A stretch of DNA of 64,000 bases from Microbacterium trichothecenolyticum (GTDB lineage: Bacteria; Actinomycetota; Actinomycetes; Actinomycetales; Microbacteriaceae), in the NCBI RefSeq assembly GCF_000956465.1, contig NZ_JYJA01000037.1, positions 245,998 to 309,997 on the forward strand, written 5' to 3'. Both the position numbers and the translations under genes were made by a program. The stretch's first letter is position 1. Every line of letters begins with the position of its first letter. The notes below the pieces were generated by a model, which was not told the DNA's origin, did no database searches, and saw nothing but the letters and a program-made list of their open reading frames with translations. Of the stretch, positions 1 to 7,062 are shown in pieces.

Positions 1-1252
1 GCGGGTGCGTGTGCGTGACGGTTTCCGCGCCCTGGCTCAACGGGAACGTGGAGCGCGGGATGCCGTTGAGCGCATGGCGCGGGAACGTGTAGCGGTCGAT
101 GTGCATGCAGCTCCCGTCCGGCGGTATCGATCCGTGGCTCAGCAGGTGCCAGGCGGCGAAGACGCTCTTCGACGCTCGTGGGGCGGAGGCGCCGCGATTG
201 CCGAACGGCAGCGTGCCGCGTCCGAAGTTGCTGTCTTCTGCGTGGATCAAGACGATGTCCGGTCGGGCATCAGCGAAGCTCCATTCGAGAGGAGTGCGCG
301 GGATGAAGTCGCGCACGAACTCGTCCCAGACGTCTCCGAACTCGGTCCGCTCGAATCGATCGTGGCCCCGGTGATGGATGAGCACATCGATGTTCTCGGT
401 GAAGAGGTGCGACGGGGCGAAGAGATACCCCATGCGGAGCGCGGACGCATACTCGGCCGGCGCGTGACCGGGGAAACCCGGCGCGCGGGTGAACCACGGC
501 CCGACGTCAGGACCCCACAGATCGGCACACACCCAGAAGTCGCGCCCGTACTGGAGGGCGGCACCGAGGGCGGTCGAGAGTTGAAGGGGTTGGAACGACT
601 CCTTCATGATCTTCGGGGTCGGCGTCATCCCTCCGCGGGCGAGCGTGTGGAAGAGGACAGGGAACACCTGCTCCGCCAGCACGGGGACACGGGCACCCGC
701 ACCTGTCGTGGCGGTGTCCACATCGTGAACGATCGCCGCGGCCGAATCCGCGACCCGGTCGGCGGCCGCTTCTGCCGCGAGCCCGTCGGTGGAGGCGAAA
801 TGCGGGTGGAAGGCATCCTTCCGGTACTGATCTGCGTTGATCTGGAGGTGCTCCGGCTCATCGTAGAGTACGCCGATGAGACCGCCCGTCGCCGCAGCAT
901 CTTCCAGTAGCTCTGCCGGCACGTCCCAGCGGTTGGTCCCGGGCACGAACGGCCCGTTGATGTTCCCGTACTCGTTGCCGAGGACGAAGTCGAGACCGGC
1001 GCGAGCGGAGTCGTACAACATCTGCGCCTGGCCTTGGAGGCCGGGGATGACGTGGTGGACATGGAAGTCGGCACCCAGATCTCGAAGTAGGGAGAGGTAT
1101 CCCGCGACGGTCGGCGTCGGATCCTGTGAGTCGAGACGCACACCGGTGCCAGTCCGCATGATTGCATCCGATTCTTCCTTCGCCCACGGGTCTTGCCATG
1201 CGACGACGGGTCCCTGGATTCCGAGTCGAGGGCGTGAGGGGTGGTCTGTCAC
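1..1252 (-). CDS. Unrecognised hydrolase-like protein, C-terminus cut by the window edge
   Basis: About 417 codons are visible and the frame is open to the window edge. The GTG start at 1252 overlaps the stop of the upstream LacI-type gene (GTGA), and an AAAGGA ribosome-binding site lies within the end of that gene, so the two are translationally coupled. Near the N-terminus is VVAWQDPWAKEE. Further on are an acid-rich LYDEPEH motif and FVLGNEYGN, which would suit the strand ends of a TIM-barrel glycosidase. I see no signal peptide, so it should be cytoplasmic. As last gene of the sugar ABC operon it probably acts on imported pectin oligosaccharide. I cannot assign a family, so the hydrolase label rests on context and overall appearance. 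Confidence 0.6.
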   Translation of the reverse strand, partial: MTDHPSRPRLGIQGPVVAWQDPWAKEESDAIMRTGTGVRLDSQDPTPTVAGYLSLLRDLGADFHVHHVIPGLQGQAQMLYDSARAGLDFVLGNEYGNINGPFVPGTNRWDVPAELLEDAAATGGLIGVLYDEPEHLQINADQYRKDAFHPHFASTDGLAAEAAADRVADSAAAIVHDVDTATTGAGARVPVLAEQVFPVLFHTLARGGMTPTPKIMKESFQPLQLSTALGAALQYGRDFWVCADLWGPDVGPWFTRAPGFPGHAPAEYASALRMGYLFAPSHLFTENIDVLIHHRGHDRFERTEFGDVWDEFVRDFIPRTPLEWSFADARPDIVLIHAEDSNFGRGTLPFGNRGASAPRASKSVFAAWHLLSHGSIPPDGSCMHIDRYTFPRHALNGIPRSTFPLSQGAETVTHTHP

Positions 1253-1917
1253 GATTGTCCTTTCAGATTCCGATCGGATCGGCTGCTCGAAGACCGCTCG
1301 GCGAGCATCCGTACGGCGAGGCGGCGACCGTATTGCCATAGTCCGGACGACTCCGCGCAGTGATCTCGTCGCACCGCCTGATCGATCACGATCACGGAAC
1401 CGCCCTGTGATTGGTACTCCACGACCTCTGCCTTGACGGCATCGTGGATGGTCTTGTCTCTGGGCACGATCACGAAGATCCCGCGAGGCCTCTCCCCGCG
1501 GACAGCGCGGAGCACCGCAAGGCCCTCGTCCGACGCAAGCCGGCAGACGGCGACGCGAACCGCGTATCCATTCAGCTCAGCTCGCTCATGGATTCCCATC
1601 GCGATCTCCATGGACTCCGGATCGGTGAGCGAGTCGACGACGATCGCGACCATCGTGGAGTCGCGTCGCGCGGTTGCTTGAGCGTGGAGATCTACCGAGT
1701 ATCCGAGTCGCTGTGCTGCAGCGCGCACGCGTTCTTCGTTCTCCGGGAGCACCGATCGTGCTGAGCCGTTGAGGACTCGCGACGCCGTCGACTGCGAGAC
1801 ACCGGCGGCTCGGGCGACGTCGACCAGGGTGGCACCGACGTCCTTCGAGCCGATCCCGTGCTCGAGTTGCCTGTCTCTCCGGCGACCGATGGCAGACCGC
1901 CGAGCCGCGGCAATCAT
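1249..1917 (-). CDS. Short LacI-family regulator (222 aa, lacks part of the sensor domain)
   Basis: A clear LacI helix-turn-helix lies at residues about 30-51 (LVDVARAAGVSQSTASRVLN). The first half of a periplasmic-binding-type ligand domain follows (VAIVVDSLTDPESMEIAMGI). The protein then ends at 222 residues, where the family is usually about 330-340. The stop overlaps the next start (GTGA), so the short form seems settled in the operon rather than the result of a fresh frameshift. The ATG overlaps the stop of the DUF624 gene (TGATG). It may be a truncated or altered sugar regulator. Whether it still senses a ligand is unknown. Confidence 0.8.
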   Translation of the reverse strand: MIAAARRSAIGRRRDRQLEHGIGSKDVGATLVDVARAAGVSQSTASRVLNGSARSVLPENEERVRAAAQRLGYSVDLHAQATARRDSTMVAIVVDSLTDPESMEIAMGIHERAELNGYAVRVAVCRLASDEGLAVLRAVRGERPRGIFVIVPRDKTIHDAVKAEVVEYQSQGGSVIVIDQAVRRDHCAESSGLWQYGRRLAVRMLAERSSSSRSDRNLKGQS

Positions 1918-2546
1918 CACCTCGTCCGCATCTCCACGGCCCGCGCAGCGAGCACCAACAGCCCTGGAACAAGAACGACCAGCGGCGCGAACATCCACAC
2001 GATCAGGAAGCTGAGCCCGAGCGCGAGCACCAGAAGAAGCGAACCGCGTACGTCCCTCGCCGCGGACTCGGCGGCGGTCCGAACAAGTACGCTCCACCGC
2101 GAGTCGGGTTGCCACGCTGTCGTCGCCCTGAGGAGCACGACGGCAGCCACCGCGCCGAACGCGACCGACACCCAGCGGAAGACTTCGCCGCCCGGCATAT
2201 CGGCTGTCATCGGGCTGGTCAGGGTGATGGTGATCGCGGCGAACCCGGCCGCGCTGAGCACTCCCCATGCCCAGCCACCGCGGAGCGCACGCCAGAAGTC
2301 GCGGACGAGGGCGAAGAGCGAGTCCGTCTCCCCCTCGACGTGGCGACGCAGGTGCGCCGCCCCCGCTGCCATGGCAGGCAGCGCGGTCACCCCGGGCAGG
2401 GCCAGGAGCGCGACCGCCAAGCTCACCACGATCGTCTCCGCGAAGAGCCCGAGGCTCTGGCCCGAGAGGGCGCGAGTGATCCTCCGCGCCCCGCCGCGCC
2501 GGGGCTTCTTGCCTGCGTTCGCCACGGGAGTGCTGATGGTGGCCAT
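1917..2546 (-). CDS. DUF624 (YesL-like) membrane protein
   Basis: This 209-residue protein has about four hydrophobic segments. An Arg/Lys-rich N-terminus is followed by membrane spans near residues 35-60, 95-115, 120-145 and 170-200. It resembles the DUF624/YesL family, which typically sits beside carbohydrate ABC permeases, including rhamnogalacturonan systems such as the Bacillus yes operon. Its molecular function is not established; a role in importer assembly or regulation is often assumed. It starts 3 bases after the stop of the second permease and its stop overlaps the LacI-type start, so it is cotranscribed with both. Confidence 0.8.
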   Translation of the reverse strand: MATISTPVANAGKKPRRGGARRITRALSGQSLGLFAETIVVSLAVALLALPGVTALPAMAAGAAHLRRHVEGETDSLFALVRDFWRALRGGWAWGVLSAAGFAAITITLTSPMTADMPGGEVFRWVSVAFGAVAAVVLLRATTAWQPDSRWSVLVRTAAESAARDVRGSLLLVLALGLSFLIVWMFAPLVVLVPGLLVLAARAVEMRTR

Positions 2547-2549
2547 CCG

Positions 2550-3434
2550 TCAGCCCTTCAATCCCTGGGTGGCGACACCGTCGACGAGGTACCGCTGGAA
2601 GATGAGGAAGAAGAGGAACACGGGGATCAGTGCCAGGACGGCCATCGCCATCTGGGCGCCGTAGTCGGCTCCCGAGGTCTGGTCGACGAACAGGCGCAGC
2701 GCGATCGGGAGGGTGTAGAGGTCCGGGTCCTTGAGGTACAGGAGTGGCCCGAGGAAGTCGTTCCATGTCCAGATGAATGTGAAGATCGCGCTCGTCACCA
2801 GGGCGGGCTTCAGCAGCGGCAGCATGATCGCCCAGAACGTGCGGTAGTGGCCTGCTCCGTCGATGCGCGCAGCCTCGTCGAGTTCTGGCGGAAGTCCTCG
2901 CATGAACTGCACCATCAGGAACACGAAGAACGCTTCCGTCGCGAGGAACTTGCCGAGCAGCAGCGGCGTGTACGTGTTCACCATCCCGGCCGCGTTGAAC
3001 ATGATGTATTGCGGGATGATCACGACGTGGAACGGCAGCAGCAAGGTGCCGATCATGATGGCGAAGTACACCGCCCGGCCGGGAAAGTTGATCCGGGCGA
3101 ACGCGTACGCGGCGAGCGCGGACGACAGCACAGTGCCGATGACCGCGAGAACGGCCAGGATCACGGAGTTCTGGAAGAACGTCCAGAACGACACGCCCCC
3201 GATCCCGCTGAGCGCCTTCGTGTAGTTGTCCAAGGTGACTTCGCTCGGAAGGAGTTGGGCGGTGCCGCCGATCTGCTCGGAGGGCTTGAATGTCGAGAAG
3301 AGCATCCAGGCGACCGGATAGAGGATCACGGCGAGGATCGCCAGCACGATCAGATGGAAGACGACCTCGCGCACCGTCCAGCGTCGGCGGGGCTTATTCG
3401 TCCGGGTGGTCACGAGCAGCTGCGTTGCGCTCAT
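2550..3434 (-). CDS. Carbohydrate ABC importer permease (MalG/YesQ type)
   Basis: An integral membrane subunit of 294 residues with about six transmembrane segments. The cytoplasmic EAA loop reads ELDEAARIDGAGHYRTFW and contacts the ATPase. The C-terminus QRYLVDGVATQGLKG is typical of MalG-type permeases. It pairs with the permease encoded just upstream, overlapping it by 4 bases (ATGA). No ATPase gene is present in the operon, so a shared MsmK/UgpC-type ATPase encoded elsewhere is expected. From context the substrate is probably an oligosaccharide released from rhamnogalacturonan. Confidence 0.93.
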   Translation of the reverse strand: MSATQLLVTTRTNKPRRRWTVREVVFHLIVLAILAVILYPVAWMLFSTFKPSEQIGGTAQLLPSEVTLDNYTKALSGIGGVSFWTFFQNSVILAVLAVIGTVLSSALAAYAFARINFPGRAVYFAIMIGTLLLPFHVVIIPQYIMFNAAGMVNTYTPLLLGKFLATEAFFVFLMVQFMRGLPPELDEAARIDGAGHYRTFWAIMLPLLKPALVTSAIFTFIWTWNDFLGPLLYLKDPDLYTLPIALRLFVDQTSGADYGAQMAMAVLALIPVFLFFLIFQRYLVDGVATQGLKG

Positions 3435-4390
3435 CGTCCTTCGTCTCCTGCGTAGTGCACCCAGAATCGGGAGCTGCGGAAGTAGATCACTGTGATCACG
3501 GCGATCACCAGCGTGAGGACCCAGGCCATAGCCGAGGCGTATCCCATCTGGAAGTCGCGGAATCCGCGGAAGTAGAGGTAGAGGGTGTAGAACAGGGTCG
3601 ATCGCGCCGGGCCGCCGGTGCCTCCTGAGATGATGAACGCCGACCCGAAGATCTGGAACGCGTTGATCGTCTCCAGCAGCAGGTTGAAGAAGATCACTGG
3701 GGACAGCATCGGGATCGTGATGGCGCCGAACTTGCGGATCGGGCCGGCGCCGTCGACGGATGCCGCCTCATACAGCTCCGCCGGGATCTGCTTGAGTCCC
3801 GCGAGGAAGATGACCATCGGGCCGCCGAACTGCCACATCGTCAAGAGGATGAGCATCGGCATGGTCATGTCGGGATCACCGACCCAGCCGCCGGCGGGGA
3901 AGCCGAAGAACTGCTGGATGCTGTCGACCGGACCGTCATCCATGAACAGCGCTTTCCACACGACCGCGATCGACACGGAAGCGCCCACCAGGGACGGCAG
4001 GTAGAACGCAGAGCGGTAGAAGCCCGTGGCCCGGAACGTCGCGTTCAGGATGAGTGCGACCCCGAGAGCGGCGGCCAGCTTCAGCGGGGTTCCGAGCACC
4101 ACATACGTTGCGGTGACCTTCCACGCCTGGTGGTAGTCCGGGTCGTTGAAGAGCCGGATGAAGTTGTCGAAGCCGACCCACTCAGGGGCGGTGAAGAGGT
4201 TGTAGTCGGTGAAGGCGAGGTAGAGCGAAGCGACCATCGGACCCGCAGTCAGCAGCAGGAAGCCGACGAGCCATGGCCCGAGGAAGACGTAGGCGGCGCG
4301 GATGTCCTCCCACTTGCGGCGACGTTTCCGTGGCGGCGCAGGAAGCTCGGGAGGTTCGACCACGGTTGGTGCGGTCATTTCAAGAGTCAT
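3431..4390 (-). CDS. Carbohydrate ABC importer permease (MalF/YesP type)
   Basis: A 319-residue membrane subunit with six predicted spans and the EAA loop ELYEAASVDGAGPIRKF. The N-terminus is cytoplasmic and rich in Pro and Arg. I chose the ATG at 4390 (MTLEMTAP) because a longer reading would extend into the strong intergenic hairpin at 4409-4438. It forms the heterodimeric channel with the following MalG-type permease, which it overlaps by 4 bases. Substrate-binding protein, two permeases and DUF624 in this order are the usual arrangement for a plant-polysaccharide oligosaccharide importer. Confidence 0.93.
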   Translation of the reverse strand: MTLEMTAPTVVEPPELPAPPRKRRRKWEDIRAAYVFLGPWLVGFLLLTAGPMVASLYLAFTDYNLFTAPEWVGFDNFIRLFNDPDYHQAWKVTATYVVLGTPLKLAAALGVALILNATFRATGFYRSAFYLPSLVGASVSIAVVWKALFMDDGPVDSIQQFFGFPAGGWVGDPDMTMPMLILLTMWQFGGPMVIFLAGLKQIPAELYEAASVDGAGPIRKFGAITIPMLSPVIFFNLLLETINAFQIFGSAFIISGGTGGPARSTLFYTLYLYFRGFRDFQMGYASAMAWVLTLVIAVITVIYFRSSRFWVHYAGDEGR

Positions 4391-4408
4391 GGTGTCTCCA
4401 GGATCAGG

Positions 4409-4438
4409 TGGACGGCGCGCGGTGCCGCGCGCCGTCCA
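4409..4438 (-). terminator. Strong intergenic hairpin between binding-protein and permease genes
   Basis: A perfect 14-bp inverted repeat (TGGACGGCGCGCGG and its complement) with a two-base centre, lying between the stop of the solute-binding protein gene (4448) and the permease start (4390). No T-run follows. It is therefore more likely a partial attenuator or mRNA-stabilising stem that raises binding-protein expression over permeases than a full terminator. Confidence 0.75.
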
Positions 4439-4447
4439 CATTGATCA

Positions 4448-5782
4448 TCAGCCCAGGGCGATCTCGGCTTCAGCGAACCAGCGATCGGCAGCCTCGTCCG
4501 GGGTGGTGACCCCGTACGACACGTCTCCCGAGATGGCCACGAAGGTCTGCTCGAGCGTCCCCAGACCCTTGACGGCCGGAGGTGAGGCACCGTCGAGCTT
4601 GTCGGTGACCTCCTCCTGGTACGCGAGGATCTGCGCGTCCAGCTCCGTCGCCTCAATGCCGTCTGCGGCCGTCTGCGATGCGGGAACACCACGCGACATT
4701 CCGAAGATCGCGCCGACCTCGGGGTCGTTCACGAGGAAGTCGATGAACTTGGCGGCGTGCTCCGGGTGCTCCGAGTTTGCCGCAATCGAGAGCATGAGGC
4801 CCGGCTTGAGGAACATTCCGGTGTTGTCCTCATCGTCGTACGGGGGCATCACCAGGGAGAGCTCCGGCGCTGCGGGGCCTTCGCTGAAGCGCGGGAGGAA
4901 GTTCGCCCAGCTGACATCGGTGGCGACCTCACCCGATCCGAGCGCGTCGACACCGTCGAGCTGTGCCTTGCGCTCCTGCGGCATGACGGCTCCGGTTTCG
5001 TTGAGAACCGTGCTGCGCGACCACCAGTCCACGAGGTCGCTCTTGTCGAACCCGAGCTCGCCATCCTCGATCAACGAGAGGCCCTGCTGGCCGAGCCAGA
5101 TCTGGAAGAGCCAGAAGTACTGGGTGTAGTCCTGACCGCCGTACACGGCCGGGTCGTTGGCCGCTCCGGCTGCGCTCACCTCAGCGAGGAACTCGTCCCA
5201 CTCGTCCCACGTCACCTGACCCTCGGGCACCTCGACCCCGAGCTGCTCCAGGAGCGGGCCGTTGAACAGGGTGGCCAACGTGCTGCTGGATGACGACAGG
5301 CCGAACACCTCGTCGTCGACCGCGCCGGCATCCACCAGAGAGGGATCGATCGCGTCGACGTTGATGAGGTCGCCGAAGTAGTCGTCGAGAGGGACGACGT
5401 GGCCGAAACCGCCGTACTCGGCGAGGTACGCGAGGTCCATCTGGAACACGTCAGGCAGGCTGCGACTGGCGGCCTCCGTGTTCCGAGCCGTCCAGTAGTC
5501 ACCGAACCCTGCGAAGCTCGTCTGGATGGTGATGTTCGGGTTGGCCTTTTCAAAGATGTCGATGGCGGCTTCGTATCGCTCGGCGCGGCTGGCGTCGCCC
5601 CACCACGCGAAGTTGAGTGTCACCTCCTCGTCAGGGTCGAGGGTGGCGGCGGGCTCTTGCTCGCCCCCGCCGGCACAGCCGGTCAGAATCGCCATCGCGC
5701 CGATCGCGAGGGCACTCCCCGCCGTCAAAGCGAAACGGCGCCGTCGAGCTGCGCCGACGCTCTTGAATGCTCGGGATGTCAT
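4448..5782 (-). CDS. Sugar ABC importer solute-binding lipoprotein
   Basis: A 444-residue extracytoplasmic lipoprotein with an Arg-rich n-region, a hydrophobic core and lipobox LTGC with the lipidated Cys at residue 36. The mature domain is of the family-1 extracellular solute-binding type (NFAWWGDASRAERYEAA near its start). The ATG at 5782 follows a good AAGGAGG site, so a longer reading to 6205 is rejected. It heads the leftward operon and should capture the oligosaccharide passed to the two downstream permeases. A GTGC-N13-GCAC dyad 54 bases upstream is a candidate operator for the adjacent DeoR/LacI-type regulator. Confidence 0.93.
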   Translation of the reverse strand: MTSRAFKSVGAARRRRFALTAGSALAIGAMAILTGCAGGGEQEPAATLDPDEEVTLNFAWWGDASRAERYEAAIDIFEKANPNITIQTSFAGFGDYWTARNTEAASRSLPDVFQMDLAYLAEYGGFGHVVPLDDYFGDLINVDAIDPSLVDAGAVDDEVFGLSSSSSTLATLFNGPLLEQLGVEVPEGQVTWDEWDEFLAEVSAAGAANDPAVYGGQDYTQYFWLFQIWLGQQGLSLIEDGELGFDKSDLVDWWSRSTVLNETGAVMPQERKAQLDGVDALGSGEVATDVSWANFLPRFSEGPAAPELSLVMPPYDDEDNTGMFLKPGLMLSIAANSEHPEHAAKFIDFLVNDPEVGAIFGMSRGVPASQTAADGIEATELDAQILAYQEEVTDKLDGASPPAVKGLGTLEQTFVAISGDVSYGVTTPDEAADRWFAEAEIALG

Positions 5783-5835
5783 CGGAGCCTCCTTGCTCAG
5801 TTGCCTCATTCGCCCACTCGGACACAGTGAGGGGC

Positions 5836-5856
5836 GTGCGAGATGAATGTACGCAC
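5836..5856. promoter_or_regulatory. Candidate operator, GTGC-N13-GCAC dyad
   Basis: A dyad with 4-bp arms and a 13-base spacer. Its left half reads GTGCGA, as in the second copy at 7017-7037. It lies 54 bases upstream of the solute-binding protein start and next to the end of the regulator gene. An overlapping smaller repeat, GCAC-N6-GTGC, follows at 5853. Binding by the neighbouring DeoR/LacI-type regulator is inference. Confidence 0.4.
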
Positions 5857-5892
5857 GATGGTGTGCATCTAGAACCAAGCGCACAATTTCGC

Positions 5893-6963
5893 TCAAGCTC
5901 TCGCGCCGCAGGACTCTCGGACGGTGAGTCGCGGAAGTATCGCGAGGTTCCGCGGAGCCCGATCGCCGTCGCCGGCTTCCGACACTCGGTGCATCACGGT
6001 GCTCAGAGCCTCGCCTCCGAGGTCGCGACGTGGAGCGGTGACGGCACTCAGAGGGACCAGGGCGAAAGCGGCCGTGTTGTCGTCGTACGCGACGAGCGCG
6101 AGATCGTCCGGAATTCGCAGCCCACGATCCACGGCGAGTTCGACGATTCGCGCGGCTTCGACATCGGTGTGAACGAGTGCTGCGGTGGTCCCGGACTCGA
6201 GGCACTCGTCGATGAAAGCGGCCAGTTCGATGTCCAAGCGCCCGTCGTGCTCCTCATCGCGCTTCGGCAGTGCACGATACGGGGCCGACTTCATCCCGAG
6301 CCGCTCGATAGCGCGGGCATACCCTTCACGAATGAGGGGCGCGGTCGCGGTGCGTTCAAGAAGGGCTATTCCCACACGCTCGTGGCCCAGTCGGTGCAGA
6401 TGCTCCACTGCGAGGACCGCTCCCCGAGCGTGGTCGCTGCGCACACTGTCGAACGACGCCAACGCGGTCGATTCCAGCCGGCGCTCCAGGAAGACGACCG
6501 GAACGGGCTGTTGGCGCACCCACTCAGCGAGCTCTTCTTCCGTCTGTTCCCTCAGGGTGGGTGCGAGGATGAGCCCCTTTACTCCGGCCTCGACCAGTCG
6601 CTCGGCCTGTCTGCGCTCGACATCCGGGTGATACTGCGACGTGGCCAGCACCAAACGCGCTCGCAGCGCATGGGAGGCGGCATCCATGCCACGAATGATC
6701 ATCGGAAAGTGCCCGACGGTCCCCGGAACGACCACTCCGATGTTCGTGAGCGCGGACTGCGGCACGGGCGGTGCGGTCGCGGCGATCGCACCGCCGTGTA
6801 CACGAACGAGCCTCCCTGCCTCTTCGAGTTCGTCCATGTCTCGTCGGATGGTCATGGGCGACACTCCCAGTTCCTGGGCGACACCGGTCGCGCTGACTGT
6901 TCCGTGTAGCTCGATGTGGCGCAGGATGTGCTCGTGTCGAGCTCTCGGCAGCGAGGTGCTCAC
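5893..6963 (-). CDS. DeoR-type HTH / LacI-type sensor hybrid regulator
   Basis: About 356 residues. The N-terminal winged helix is DeoR-like (VSATGVAQELGVSPMTIRRDMDEL, then RVHGGAI). From about residue 75 a LacI/GalR-type periplasmic-binding sensor domain follows (NIGVVVPGTVGHFPMIIRG, then HARGAVLAVEHLHRLGHERVGIALL). Such hybrids usually repress sugar operons and respond to a sugar or sugar-phosphate. AAGGAG at 6975-6980 rules out the GTG at 6975. The GTG at 6963, or a TTG at 6969, is the likely start. It sits between the ABC operon and the divergent glycosidase operon, both of which carry GTGC-N13-GCAC dyads upstream. Confidence 0.88.
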   Translation of the reverse strand: MSTSLPRARHEHILRHIELHGTVSATGVAQELGVSPMTIRRDMDELEEAGRLVRVHGGAIAATAPPVPQSALTNIGVVVPGTVGHFPMIIRGMDAASHALRARLVLATSQYHPDVERRQAERLVEAGVKGLILAPTLREQTEEELAEWVRQQPVPVVFLERRLESTALASFDSVRSDHARGAVLAVEHLHRLGHERVGIALLERTATAPLIREGYARAIERLGMKSAPYRALPKRDEEHDGRLDIELAAFIDECLESGTTAALVHTDVEAARIVELAVDRGLRIPDDLALVAYDDNTAAFALVPLSAVTAPRRDLGGEALSTVMHRVSEAGDGDRAPRNLAILPRLTVRESCGARA

Positions 6964-7016
6964 AGTCAATTCCACTCCTTTGCGGATCCTGATGCTTGTT
7001 CAGCGTGATCGAAAAT

Positions 7017-7037
7017 GTGCGATGCGTGAACGAGCAC
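7017..7037. promoter_or_regulatory. Candidate operator, second GTGC-N13-GCAC dyad
   Basis: Same architecture and left half (GTGCGA) as the site at 5836-5856. It lies in the short gap between the divergent regulator gene (start 6963) and the DUF2264 gene (start 7063), so one bound site could control both directions. It is 54 bases from the regulator start, the same spacing as the other copy has from its gene. Confidence 0.4.
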
Positions 7038-7062
7038 CAGAGCTTAGTGCACGATCGGGATT

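Noticed and set aside
5783..6205. N-terminal extension of the first binding protein
   Set aside because: It would place an Arg-rich stretch before a perfect lipoprotein signal peptide and overlap the regulator gene.
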